64,000 bases of DNA from Pictodentalium vernedei (Eukaryota; Mollusca; Scaphopoda; Dentaliida; Dentaliidae). The translations under genes and the position numbers were made by a program. Each line of letters starts with the position of its first letter. Position 1 is the stretch's first letter. Of this stretch, positions 42,700 through 52,402 are shown piece by piece. The notes beneath the pieces are model-generated. The model saw only the letters and a list, made by a program, of their open reading frames with translations, was not told where the DNA came from and did not search any database. The DNA lies in the NCBI GenBank assembly GCA_031216915.1, contig CM062297.1:531734971-531798970 (forward strand). Reading direction: 5' to 3'.

Positions 42700-43655
42700 T
42701 TATACATTCTCTTGTCTATCTAGTATTACAAGAGATTCAGACTGGGGCAAACATTCGGTGGTTGACTCAGAGAGTGCCGCCGCAGTTGCCGGACCCGAGT
42801 GTGGCTGTTATGACGGTTGCCAGTCAAACAGATTGGGATATATACTAATCCCTACGGATTCGAAGTGCCAGGGTCTTTGGGTTCCGCAGTCTTTTAGCTA
42901 TCAGTTTAACTTCCGCGGAATAATGTTTTTTAGGCTTGCTTTATGTCATTGCATGAACATTATTCAGAAACGCATGCCCAAATTCCTGTCCTTTAATTCG
43001 ACAGTAGTGGCGTATCTCCGGAACCAGGGAGGCACTCTTTCGTTTCCGTTATTCAATTTAATGGAAAGAATCCGTCTGTTGGTTATAGTACACCAAGTTC
43101 AGTTTTGGTCCGTCATATTCTGGGTCGTCTGATTGTTTTATCGCACTCCCGTTCTCTTACGGGTCGCTTGTTGCTGTCAGAATGGACTCTCAACAAACAA
43201 GTATTTAATCAGATTTGCTATCTATGGGAGCGCCCAATGATGTTTTATTTATGACACAGCTTGCTAATCAATTGCAGACGTATGTGTTGGCTTGTCCAGA
43301 TCTCTGAGCTAATACTGTTAACGCTCTATTGATCTATAGGACGGAATGATAGGATACGCGTATCCTCCGGCGCTGTTGTTTTAGCAGGTATTGCTAAGAT
43401 AAACAACCACTATACATTTCTGTTGATAGCATCTCTATCTTCACAGAGATCATGAGTAATTTACTCTCTTGTCTACTGTGGGTCTTAACGTGAAATCTTC
43501 CTCTATGTGAGGATCTTTTTTCACTGGGTAAATCGTGTCATCTTTATCACAACCAGAAAGGTCGCAACCTTCATGTATTCCGTTGTGTGGTCCGTATTGC
43601 ATTGTATGCACTGTACTGGACGAGCTTTGGACGCGATTTCTTGCTATAGGAGATC
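42700..43655 (+). pseudogene. D7 RNase H / methyltransferase-like remnant
   Basis: Begins after the missing RT core. An open stretch of 148 codons ends at 43132. The conserved Asp codons of RNase H are changed, as in D3 and D5. Confidence 0.75.
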
Positions 43656-44588
43656 CTCTTCTTCGCTATTCTATGCGACTAAAGTGGAGGCTCTTCCGTC
43701 GTGGTGTAGGGATCATTATGTTCATATGGTTGATCCCTCCATACTACTCATTGCTATTTTTTAGTATACTTGTTTCACAAGATCTACTGCAGCCTGTGTT
43801 ATTTAGGTTATAGGTTTATGTTACCTCATACCTATGCACTCTACTATAGTTTACAATTGAGTCTTTTGTCTCTTTATCTAAGTCAGTTAGTAACTTTTTG
43901 ATAAATAGACTTAGAATCTTTAGATTAATTTCCTATACGGATTTTAACTTCGGTTCTTATTTAGCTAAGTAATCATTTGAGCCTCTGGAAACAGTAGTTT
44001 TCAAATTCTGACCTTTTAGACAGTAATTCTGTTGGTTTCTCTTTTACTGTAGAGTCAGTGAGTTTCATGCACTATCGATGGATGATTTTCACTTTCATAG
44101 TTTCGGAATCAATACTTCCGTTACTATTTAGGTTGGATTGTTGCATAAGAGTTAGGCTCCTATTATCCGGAACCTGTTATTTTAAGGTCCTTCCGTCTTC
44201 GTATGGGCATAGGCCTTTACTCTTTCCGGGTACAGTTTATGTATTTATAAACAGATATCTGTTTATTACAAGGGCGTAAGCTTCTTCTGTCTTTGATGTC
44301 TAGTAGAAGGACGTTACGCTCCATTTTATTGTTAATGGATTCTATTAACTAGCGTACTGCTTATGGTATATCATTAGCTTAGCAGTTGTGCTTAAGATTT
44401 CGGCTCATGAAGTAAGAGTTCTTCTACTTCTTGGGCTTACATTAATAGTGTTGCTATTATAGATTTTTGAAGGCTGCTCATTGCGCTCAGCCATCCATTC
44501 ATGAATTTTATCTCAGAAATATCGAGTCCATTTCTGGAGGCCTCTATTGTTAGGTCTATTATCTACTGCTCAGAATGTCATTCTCTTA
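43656..44588 (+). pseudogene. D7 tyrosine recombinase remnant
   Basis: All YR blocks appear in order, with the HxxR stretch TCATGAAGTAAGAG and the Tyr stretch readable but in different frames. It cannot make a recombinase. Confidence 0.8.
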
Positions 44589-45169
44589 ACAGTTGCTACT
44601 ATAGCTAGGTAGGCTGTCTGTTTCGGCAGTGTCTCCGTTCGGCTGCCCTCTTCGCTCTGGGCTATTTGACCCAGGGCAAGAAAAAGGGGGGGGGGAGGGT
44701 GTTCCCTTGGGTCACCTGTTTTTACTATGAAAACAAGGGGATACCTCCTCCGGAGTTAGTAATTCTGAGCTGTTATTGGGATGGTTGTTTAGTGAGAAGT
44801 TTAAGTTTATAAAATTCATTCAAGTCTTAGTTTTTAAAGTATAGCCTTTGAATATTGCATATGTCAACGGACATGATTATGCAATTCTCACACACTTTTA
44901 GAAGTATAAGAGTCTCTATTCTCTAGATTTACTTTATTATTGGCTTACTTTAAAAATTATTAGTATAAGGATTATTGGATATTAATAGAGTACATGGATG
45001 TATGAAGCTCAATTTTTGGAAGGTGTTGTATCTTTCTAATTTATCATAAATAAGAAAGATACATGTAAGGCCTATTACTTCTTTTCCCTACAGGGGATGA
45101 CTCTATTTTATTTTATTGAGCGTATTCCATTTTGCTCTATGTCCTTGGCCCTCCAGCCTTTTTACTATT
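44589..45169 (+). other. 3' tail of D7
   Basis: Non-coding tail with a G-tract near 44686 and the perfect 10-bp stem at 45028-45062. Confidence 0.65.
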
Positions 45170-45258
45170 CAGCTATGTCTGGGTCATTGGTACAGTATAA
45201 AAATGTTAAAAAATTTATAGTAATTTATATATTTTTTATACTTACCAATGACCCAGAC
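45170..45258 (+). repeat. ICR of D7
   Basis: Junction at 45204/45205; CTATG variant agrees with both D7 ITRs. Confidence 0.95.
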
Positions 45259-45333
45259 GGGGATGGCCCTCCCAGGAGTTGGGAACTCTTGCCTCCCCGC
45301 TGAGTACATAGCGCTTACCAGGCACTGGTTATT

Positions 45334-45560
45334 AGAATGATTAATGGCGCCAATTTCGGAACGTCCTTGACACTGCGCATGCGCAGTAGGGGCGAAGTGT
45401 GGAGGGCCTTTCAGGACATGTTTTCTTTAGTTTTAGATGCAAATTTTGGGGATTGGGGGGCAAAATTTGTGTTTGGCCCTATATTTTAAGAGTTAGCACC
45501 AGCTATGTCTGGGTCATTGGTAAGTATAAAAAATATATAAATTACTATAAATTTTTTAAC
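45334..45560 (+). repeat. Right ITR of D7
   Basis: Ends TTTTTTAAC at 45560, directly followed by D6 leader TTCTTGGAG. Confidence 0.95.
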
Positions 45561-46368
45561 TTCTTGGAGAAAATGTGATTCTAAGGAGGATAGAAGGAGG
45601 AGAGGAAAAAAGAAGTGGCAAAAAATAATCAGGGCTGTACTTAAAATTTTTTGTTGAAATTATGTTAAGTTGCCTATTTTCGAGGCAAACGCCTCTTGTT
45701 GTCATTCTTGCTAATTGTTGCACTGCTTATTCAGTGTTTCCTCTCCCCTAACCTTCTAAAGTCCCCCCTTGCAATTCTCCCATGCTTTTGGCATATTTTT
45801 GAGAAGTTTCATTTCTAAAAATTCCCTGGGAGAGTTGCTTGGTTACAGAATGTTTTCTGTTATTTTCCCCATAGTTACGTTTTCACCCATGGGTGTATAA
45901 CGTTTGTGTTCTGCATCTTCCATCTGATGTTCTGCAGATTCTCCCCTGGGAGTCTCTGTTTTGCATCAGATAGAGTGTAATTGATGACTGATTCCGGGCC
46001 AGTTTTTTCAGTGCCTGGAGTCATGTTTTCTTCTGTGTTTACACTGTTTGTTTTCATTGGCAACAGCCTTTTTTGAGGGGGGCTGTTTGCCTTTGAGGTA
46101 GTTTATCTCATTATAAGATACATTTATATTATCCGAAAGTGTCTCATTAATTATTTTATATAATTTTAAAATTTTTGACCACACTTTGCCATCGGATCCA
46201 TCGGGGCTCAACGTTACTTTTCAGCAACTTGGGCTTCTCTGAAAAAATATTTTTTCAAAATTATTTTGTTTTGCAATTGTTTTTTCATTTATTAATGGAT
46301 CATGTTATTATGTATCTTTGTGTCAGGGGTTTTTGCGAGTAACTAGGACTTATTGTTGTTCTTTCACA
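45561..46368 (+). other. 5' leader of D6, right of D7
   Basis: Non-coding, almost identical to 22721-23528 of D4, including TTTGTGTCAG|GGG ending at 46326. The CATCTGATG/CATCAGATA stem is retained. Confidence 0.65.
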
Positions 46369-48471
46369 ATGAAGGGAACTTGTTCAAATTGTAATAGGAA
46401 GAAATCTTCCTCTGACTTTCATGATTATTGCATTAATTGTAGTCAGTGTTCTCGCATTAATCCCTGTCCTGTATGTGAACATTGGGATGAGAAACATTGG
46501 AAACGTGTGTCACGATATGTTGTTTCTGGAGAAAGAGCGATGCCGGCTCTTTCTCCACAAGGTCACTCTACTCTCTCAGTTTCTATTTCAGAGGAACCAG
46601 AACAGGGTGATGTTTCCATGTTATCTTCTTCAAGTGTGCGTCCGTCGTCACAATTAAATACAGAGCTAGCGGCAAAAGTGCTCATGGAGATTAGACAAAT
46701 GTCGTCCGCTAGCTCGCCCGGTGTAGCGTCCATTCACCGAATGGTTCGGCAGCCGGGTTCGTCCGATGCGGTCCAAGAGGAAATTTTGGGTGATGCGAGC
46801 ACTATAAAAATAATAAATGCACACCCAGTGACGGCGGATAGTGAACGAGAACGGAGGAAGCCTTTTAGTCCGGTTCCTAGCTCGTCCAGGTCCAGCCGGG
46901 CCGCGAGCGAGAGAGGCCCCTCTCTCGTACAACAACATCTGGGACCAGATGTTGTGGTACAAAATGTGTCTTTAGCGGAGCATACGTCCGTCGCTCGGGA
47001 CGCTCCGTTGTATAAGCAGTCCGCAGAGACTGTTAAGGCTTCCTCTTCTCGTCGGCGCACACGACCGCACCTTGGCTGCGTGACCTCCGATATTTTGCCA
47101 GCTTTGCCGATTAAGGATTCTTCGGCGACCAGGTCACACCATCCGGCAGCCAGGGATTCGAGACCGATGGACTCCGGACGTTCGCATAGGAAAAGTATGC
47201 GGGAGCCATCTGATGCGGAGCTGCCCTCGGCGAAGCAGCGAAAGACCGCTCCTCCGCAGGTCTCGACGTCGGACATTCTAGTGCAGATAGCACAGCTTAT
47301 CGCAGCATCCCAGCAGCCGACAGAAACGGTGTCGAATCGAGAATTATCCGACGGCGCTGGGTCGGTACGCTCCGCCGAAGCATCGGGGGCGGACGACCGG
47401 GAACATCGGGAGGTCCGACCGGATGGTGAAAGGGATACGGATGAATTGGAGCTATCCCTTTCGGAACAACACAAAGCTGCCGTGGACTTCATCCGGCACT
47501 TTCTTCCTCAAGTTGTTCCGTCGGGCCAGACTGCTGCGCTTCCGGACAGGAGAATTATAGCGTCATTGGACTCTGATTTTTTCGAGCGGTTCAGGGACAT
47601 CGCTCCCGAGTTTCCGTCGCAGTCCAATAATGTTGCAAGAACATTTGAATTATTGAACGACGCTATTTTTAAACTTGCTTCCAGGACGGGGAAAGCAGGC
47701 TTCTTGTCCGCAAATACTCTCAACCTGCCTTTCATTAATGCAAGGAATAAATTCGACACGGCAGGTCAGGGTATACCGAGAGTTCCTCTGCGTATGGACG
47801 ACGAGGCGGAAGACTTAGAGCTATCATTACCGTCGTCAGCTTCTATTCCAACCGCAGTGTTGGAAACAGCTATTGCGTCTAACAGAGCCAATTTAGATGC
47901 CTTATCTTACGCAGATCACCTTACTAAGGCGTTATCACTGCGTCTTCAAGGGGAAGAGTTTCAGGATATACAATCCTCCTTAAGACTTCTTTCAAGGGCA
48001 GTAGCTTATTCCACGTGTAACTCCGCCCTTTCAGTGGCAAATCTGGAGTTGGTTAGACGTGACGCAGCCCTGTCTACATCCACACTAGTGGATTCTAAGG
48101 TGAAGAACTCTCTTAGAGTCGCTTCGGTCTCAGGAGATCTTCTCTTTGACGGCAAGCTTTCCGCTATTTATGATAATATTAAAAAGAAAGCTAGTGATTC
48201 TCTGTTGTTTAGATCCGCTCCTAAAAGGTCGGATACAGCAGACACGAATAAGGCGGGCACTTCTGGGTCTTATCCGCCCAAGAGAGGTTCCTATAGAGGT
48301 TCCGGTGCGTCCTCTAGCTCTTATTCGAGAGACCGTCAGGATAGTGACTCTCGTTCGGGACGTCCTTCAGGCCGGGACAATCGGTCGGACGCCCCGAGGT
48401 CGACGAGGCGAGGTGCGGGTCGTGGAAGGCGTGGTTTCTCCTACCGCAGGCCTCGCAGATCCAGGAGGTGA
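46369..48471 (+). CDS. D6 ORF1: Gag-like protein
   Basis: A 700-aa frame that differs from D4 ORF1 by only a handful of residues. The start is the conserved ATG at 46369; upstream the frame begins with TTG only. The CxxC cluster at residues 5-36, the middle domain and the basic RS/RG tail are all present. The hairpin H2 is at 46932-46955. The role is packaging of element RNA, inferred from position and composition. Because D7 lies in the leader, expression from the D6 left ITR would have to cross D7, so translation of this copy is uncertain even though the frame is whole. Confidence 0.85.
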   Translation: MKGTCSNCNRKKSSSDFHDYCINCSQCSRINPCPVCEHWDEKHWKRVSRYVVSGERAMPALSPQGHSTLSVSISEEPEQGDVSMLSSSSVRPSSQLNTELAAKVLMEIRQMSSASSPGVASIHRMVRQPGSSDAVQEEILGDASTIKIINAHPVTADSERERRKPFSPVPSSSRSSRAASERGPSLVQQHLGPDVVVQNVSLAEHTSVARDAPLYKQSAETVKASSSRRRTRPHLGCVTSDILPALPIKDSSATRSHHPAARDSRPMDSGRSHRKSMREPSDAELPSAKQRKTAPPQVSTSDILVQIAQLIAASQQPTETVSNRELSDGAGSVRSAEASGADDREHREVRPDGERDTDELELSLSEQHKAAVDFIRHFLPQVVPSGQTAALPDRRIIASLDSDFFERFRDIAPEFPSQSNNVARTFELLNDAIFKLASRTGKAGFLSANTLNLPFINARNKFDTAGQGIPRVPLRMDDEAEDLELSLPSSASIPTAVLETAIASNRANLDALSYADHLTKALSLRLQGEEFQDIQSSLRLLSRAVAYSTCNSALSVANLELVRRDAALSTSTLVDSKVKNSLRVASVSGDLLFDGKLSAIYDNIKKKASDSLLFRSAPKRSDTADTNKAGTSGSYPPKRGSYRGSGASSSSYSRDRQDSDSRSGRPSGRDNRSDAPRSTRRGAGRGRRGFSYRRPRRSRR

Positions 48472-50449
48472 TGGCTCAAACCTCTATCGCGTTCCGGTTG
48501 GCGGAAGGTTGTCGAGTTTTTCTCAAGAGTGGGCGTCGATTACGGACGACCCGTGGGTGAGAGGAGTGACTTCGGAAGGTCTAAAGATATCCTTCAAACG
48601 AAAGCCTCCATTAACTCGAAGTCCAAAGTGGACTCATCTTCCGTCAAACCCTCAGAAAAGAGACGCTCTGCTATCAGAGGTGCAGTCTCTTTTAATGAAG
48701 AACGCGGTAGAGGTCGTAGAAAACCAGGAATCGCTGGGATTCTACAGCCATCTGTTTCTGGTTCCGAAACCAGACGGCTCGTTCCGTCCAGTCATAGATT
48801 TGAGCTGGATAAACAAGCTGATCGTCGCTCCGAAGTTTTATATGGAGACGATTCGATCGGTCAGAGCGAGTATTCGGGTGAACGATTATGCAACGAGCAT
48901 AGATCTCAAAGATGCGTACTTTCACGTCATGGTACATCCGACATTCCGAAAGTATCTACGCTTCGCAGTCCTAGGAGTGGTGTATCAGTTCCGGGCCATG
49001 TGCTTTGGATTGAATCTAGCACCCTGGGCTTTCACTCGGGTAATGAACTCGGTAATGATCTACTTCCGAGCTCATTCGTCTGCGGTAACGTCGGCCTACC
49101 TGGACGACATTCTTCAGAGGTACGGCAACGAGTTAACGCTTCAGAACGATGTTCAGAATCTTCTTCTATTGCTCCGACGTCTCGGTTTCATAGTAAACGA
49201 GGAGAAGTCGGATCTGGTGCCGTCCAAGTCATTCACTCATCTGGGAATGAGCTTCGAGACGCACAACAATCTCGTTCGTCTGCCGTTAACCAGAGCGAAA
49301 TTAGTCAGTTGTTACGCTCGCTATTGTCTGAATACAGACAAAGTCACGGCGAGAGAATTTATGAGACTGATAGGTCTGTGCGGAGCCGCCGCGGATCTCA
49401 TTCCGATGGGACGGCTACGCACACGGCCTCTTCAAATTTTCCTGACTCAGAATTGGAGTGTGAAAATTCATTCGCTCGATGTAGACGTTCTCTTGTCAGA
49501 TCAAGTGAAACAAGAGATTCAGACTTGGGCAAACATTCAGTGGTTAACTCAAGGAGTTCCGCTGCAGTTGCCGGATCCGAGTTTTACCATTATGACGGAT
49601 GCCAGTCAAACAGGTTGGGGTGCATCATTAATCCCAACGGATTCGAGATGCCAGGGTCTTTGGGATCCGCAATTCCTGTGCAAGCACATAAACATCAAGG
49701 AAATGATTGCGTTACGTCACTGGATGGACATTATTCACGATGCTCATGTCCAAATCCTATCCGACAATACGACAGTAGTGGCGTATATACGGAATCAGGG
49801 AGGCACTCATTCAGTTCGGTTGTTCAATCTAACGGAAAGAATCCTTCTGTTTGCGTTGGAACATCACGTTCTTCTTTCGGTCCGTCACATACCGGGTCGT
49901 CTGAATGTGCTAGCAGACTCCCTTTCACGAAAGGGTCGCTTGTTGCCGTCGGAGTGGACTCTCAACAAACAAGTATTCAATCAGATTTGCTACCAATGGG
50001 AACGGCCAATGATAGACTTATTTGCGACACATCTCAACAATCAGTTGCAGACGTATGTGTCCCCGTGTCCGGATCCAAGAGCATTTGCAGTAGACGCTCT
50101 ATCGATCCCTTGGGACGGAATGATAGGATATGCGTATCCTCCAGCGCCGTTAATTCAACAAGTATTGCTAAAGATAAAACAATCTCAATGCAAGATTCTG
50201 TTGGTAGCATCTCTGTCGCCACAGAGACCGTGGATAAATCTACTCAGGTGTCTGTTGTGGGACCTACCGCGGAAGCTCCCTCCACGAGAGGATCTTCTTT
50301 GGCAGGGGAAATCGCGCCAACTACATCACAACCCGCAAGGTCTCAACCTTCACGTTTTTCCGTTGTGCGGTCCTTCTTGCATGGCAAGCACTTTACAGGA
50401 CGAGCAGTGGACGCGATTTCTAACTGTAGGAGGACCTCCTCTTCGCTAA
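48170..50449 (+). CDS. D6 ORF2: RT-RNase H-methyltransferase-like, 4-codon deletion
   Basis: Same layout as D4 ORF2: LVPKPDGSF, SIDLKDAYFH, LNLAPWAFTR, YLDDIL, then RNase H and the DLFATH...AYPPA tail. In RNase H a 12-bp in-frame loss turns KEMMSIWLALRHW into KEMIALRHW, just after the catalytic Glu. The Glu is retained, but the helix after it is shortened, so RNase H may be impaired. GKHINIKEM has also become CKHINIKEM. It overlaps ORF1 in the +1 frame and overlaps the YR at its 3' end. Confidence 0.9.
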   Translation: MIILKRKLVILCCLDPLLKGRIQQTRIRRALLGLIRPREVPIEVPVRPLALIRETVRIVTLVRDVLQAGTIGRTPRGRRGEVRVVEGVVSPTAGLADPGGDGSNLYRVPVGGRLSSFSQEWASITDDPWVRGVTSEGLKISFKRKPPLTRSPKWTHLPSNPQKRDALLSEVQSLLMKNAVEVVENQESLGFYSHLFLVPKPDGSFRPVIDLSWINKLIVAPKFYMETIRSVRASIRVNDYATSIDLKDAYFHVMVHPTFRKYLRFAVLGVVYQFRAMCFGLNLAPWAFTRVMNSVMIYFRAHSSAVTSAYLDDILQRYGNELTLQNDVQNLLLLLRRLGFIVNEEKSDLVPSKSFTHLGMSFETHNNLVRLPLTRAKLVSCYARYCLNTDKVTAREFMRLIGLCGAAADLIPMGRLRTRPLQIFLTQNWSVKIHSLDVDVLLSDQVKQEIQTWANIQWLTQGVPLQLPDPSFTIMTDASQTGWGASLIPTDSRCQGLWDPQFLCKHINIKEMIALRHWMDIIHDAHVQILSDNTTVVAYIRNQGGTHSVRLFNLTERILLFALEHHVLLSVRHIPGRLNVLADSLSRKGRLLPSEWTLNKQVFNQICYQWERPMIDLFATHLNNQLQTYVSPCPDPRAFAVDALSIPWDGMIGYAYPPAPLIQQVLLKIKQSQCKILLVASLSPQRPWINLLRCLLWDLPRKLPPREDLLWQGKSRQLHHNPQGLNLHVFPLCGPSCMASTLQDEQWTRFLTVGGPPLR

Positions 50450-51405
50450 ACTATGCGGCTAAGTGGAAGGTTTTCCGTCGTTGGTGTAGGGATCATTCTG
50501 TTGATATATTTGATCCCTCTATACCAGACATTGCTAACTTTCTAGTATACTTGTTTGACGAAATCAAACTGCAACCTGTTACTATAAAGGGTTATAGATC
50601 TATGTTATCTGATACCTATGCACATCATGATAGTTTACAAATTGGATCTAATGTCTCTTTATCGAAATTGGTTAGAAACTTTTCGATAAATAGACCCAGA
50701 ACTCTTAGATTAATTCCTAAGTGGAATTTAGCTTGGGTTCTCCTTAAATTGAAGGAAAAGCCATTTGAACCTCTTGGGACAGTAGATTTCAAATTCTTAT
50801 CTTATAAGACAGCTTTTCTCTTAGCTTTCTCTTCTGCCAGAAGAGTCAGTGAGCTTCATGCACTATCGGTGGATGATTCTCATTATCGTAGTGTTGGGAA
50901 CACTATCACCTTCACTACTAATGTCGGTTTTTTAGCTAAGAATCAGGCTCCTAATAAATATCCGGAACCTATTGTTATTAAGGCTCTTCCGTCTTCAGAC
51001 GGGCGTAGGCCTTTACTCTGTCCTGTTAGAGCACTACGTATCTATAAACAGAGATCTCAGTTCATCAGAAAGGGACGGAAACGTTTCTTTCTGTCTTTGA
51101 TGCCTAATAGAAAGGACATTTCAGTCCATTCTATTGCTAGATGGATTCAGTTAACTATCCGTACTGCGTATGAAGATTTATCTTCTTCTCAGCAGTCTGT
51201 GCTTAAGATTTCTGCTCATGAAGTAAGAGCTCTTTCTACTTCCTGGGCTTATGCTAATAGTGTTGCTATTACAGATTTAATGAAGGCTGCTTATTGGTCT
51301 CAGCCATCCACATTTACTAATTTTTATCTCAGAAATATTGAGTCCATTTCTGGAGACCTGCATTGTTTAGGTCCGTTATCTGTTGCTCAGAATGTCGTCC
51401 ACTAA
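50188..51405 (+). CDS. D6 tyrosine recombinase
   Basis: A 405-aa frame counted from the Met at 50188, with the same YR signature as D4: Arg in SSARRVSEL, HEVRALSTSWA, and Tyr in TNFYLRN. The catalytic half is identical to D4 as far as I can read. As in D4, the frame is open upstream to the ORF1 TGA at 48469-48471 with no early ATG, so the true N-terminus is uncertain. It could supply recombinase in trans for D3, D5 and D7 if expressed. Confidence 0.9.
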   Translation: MQDSVGSISVATETVDKSTQVSVVGPTAEAPSTRGSSLAGEIAPTTSQPARSQPSRFSVVRSFLHGKHFTGRAVDAISNCRRTSSSLNYAAKWKVFRRWCRDHSVDIFDPSIPDIANFLVYLFDEIKLQPVTIKGYRSMLSDTYAHHDSLQIGSNVSLSKLVRNFSINRPRTLRLIPKWNLAWVLLKLKEKPFEPLGTVDFKFLSYKTAFLLAFSSARRVSELHALSVDDSHYRSVGNTITFTTNVGFLAKNQAPNKYPEPIVIKALPSSDGRRPLLCPVRALRIYKQRSQFIRKGRKRFFLSLMPNRKDISVHSIARWIQLTIRTAYEDLSSSQQSVLKISAHEVRALSTSWAYANSVAITDLMKAAYWSQPSTFTNFYLRNIESISGDLHCLGPLSVAQNVVH

Positions 51406-52008
51406 ACAGTTGCATCTATAGTTATGCAGGCTTTCTGTTCCGGCAGTGACTCCGTCCGGCTGCCCTCTTCGCTCTGGGCTATTTGACCCAGGGCAAGGGG
51501 AAGGGGGGGGGGGGGGGGCGGGTGTTCCCTTAGGTCACCTGCTTTATAGTGAAAAGCAAGGGAATGCCTCCTCCAAGACAGTATTTCTGAGTCACTTCCG
51601 GGATGGTTTTAAAGTGTAATATTAATGTTTAATTTCATTCATGTCTTATTTTTAAAGTGTAGCTCGGTGTGAAGCATTTGTATATGTCAAGTGCCAAACG
51701 GGCTTTAATATACAATACTCGGACACTTTTAAATGATTATAAAGAGTCTCAATTCTCTGGACTACTTTATTTATTGGCTTGCTTTAAAAATAATTAGTAT
51801 AAGGGTTATACTGGATGTTAATAGAGAACATGAATGTTATTGTGCTCAATTATTAAGGGTAGTGTATCTTTCTAATTTAAATATTAAATAAGAAAGATAC
51901 ATGTAAAGCCTAATACTCCTTTTCTCCTTAAGGGGTTACCTCTTTATTTTATAATTGAGCTTATTGGATTTTCCTCTATGTCCTAGGCCCTCCAGCCTGT
52001 TTACTATT
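51406..52008 (+). other. 3' tail of D6
   Basis: Non-coding tail. It has a 16-G run at 51503-51518 (9 G in D4) and the perfect 10-bp stem at 51864-51900. Confidence 0.7.
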
Positions 52009-52100
52009 CAGCTAAGTCTGTGTTATTGGTACAGTATAAAAATGTTAAAAAATTTATAGTATAAATTTATATATTTTTTATACTTACCAATGACCCAGAC
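52009..52100 (+). repeat. ICR of D6
   Basis: Junction at 52043/52044. Small private changes: GTCTGTGTTATTGG for GTCTGGGTCATTGG and an extra ATA in TATAGTATAAATTT. These could weaken pairing with the ends. Confidence 0.9.
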
Positions 52101-52174
52101 GGGGATGGCCCTCCCTGAGTTGGGAACTCTTGCCTCCCCGCTGAGTACATAGCGCTGACCAGGCACTGCCAGTA

Positions 52175-52402
52175 AGAATGATATTTGGCGCCAATTTCGG
52201 GACGACTGCGTCACTGCGCATGCGCAGTAGAGTCGTACTATGGAGGTCCTTTAGGACATGATTTCTTTTTGTTTTGGATGCAAATTTTGGGGATTGGGGG
52301 GCAAAATTTGTGTTTGGCCCTGGTTTTTGTGGAGTTAGCACCAGCTAAGTCTGGGTCATTGGTAAGTATAAAAAATATATAAATTACTATAAATTTTTTA
52401 AC
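52175..52402 (+). repeat. Right ITR of D6
   Basis: Mirrors the left ITR at the D6-specific GTCGTACTATGG bases; ends TTTTTTAAC. Confidence 0.95.

Larger units (their letters stand above)
38813..45560 (+). mobile_element. D7: non-autonomous DIRS element nested in D6
   Basis: Complete ends (ATTTTTATACTG...TTTTTTAAC) are inserted between CACGTAA and TTCTTGGAG of the D6 leader. D4 has the uninterrupted CACGTAATTCTTGG at 22720/22721, so the insertion added no target duplication and lost no bases. The body is of the D3/D5 type; the ~205-bp gag segment and the gag copy 2 deletion are shared with D3. An additional deletion of about 250 bp at 42449 is unique. ITRs and ICR agree with each other. This copy shows that the degenerate lineage can still move. 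Confidence 0.95.
38532..52402 (+). mobile_element. D6: near-intact DIRS element interrupted by D7
   Basis: The D6 sequence itself is 281 bp (38532-38812) plus 6842 bp (45561-52402), 7123 bp in all and almost the same as D4. Gag-like and YR genes are open; ORF2 is open but lacks four codons in RNase H. Both ITRs share the D6-specific CATAGTACGAC variant (D4 has CATAATACGAC at both ends). D7 sits in the leader, so a normal transcript from the left ITR would be interrupted. Satellite flanks are split at GAT^TTTC. Confidence 0.93.

Noticed and set aside
46734-47492. Antisense open frame of 252 codons opposite D6 gag
   Set aside because: It is a mirror of gag codon use. The near-identical D4 copy breaks it into shorter frames, it has no domain, and it is Ser/Cys-rich without pattern.
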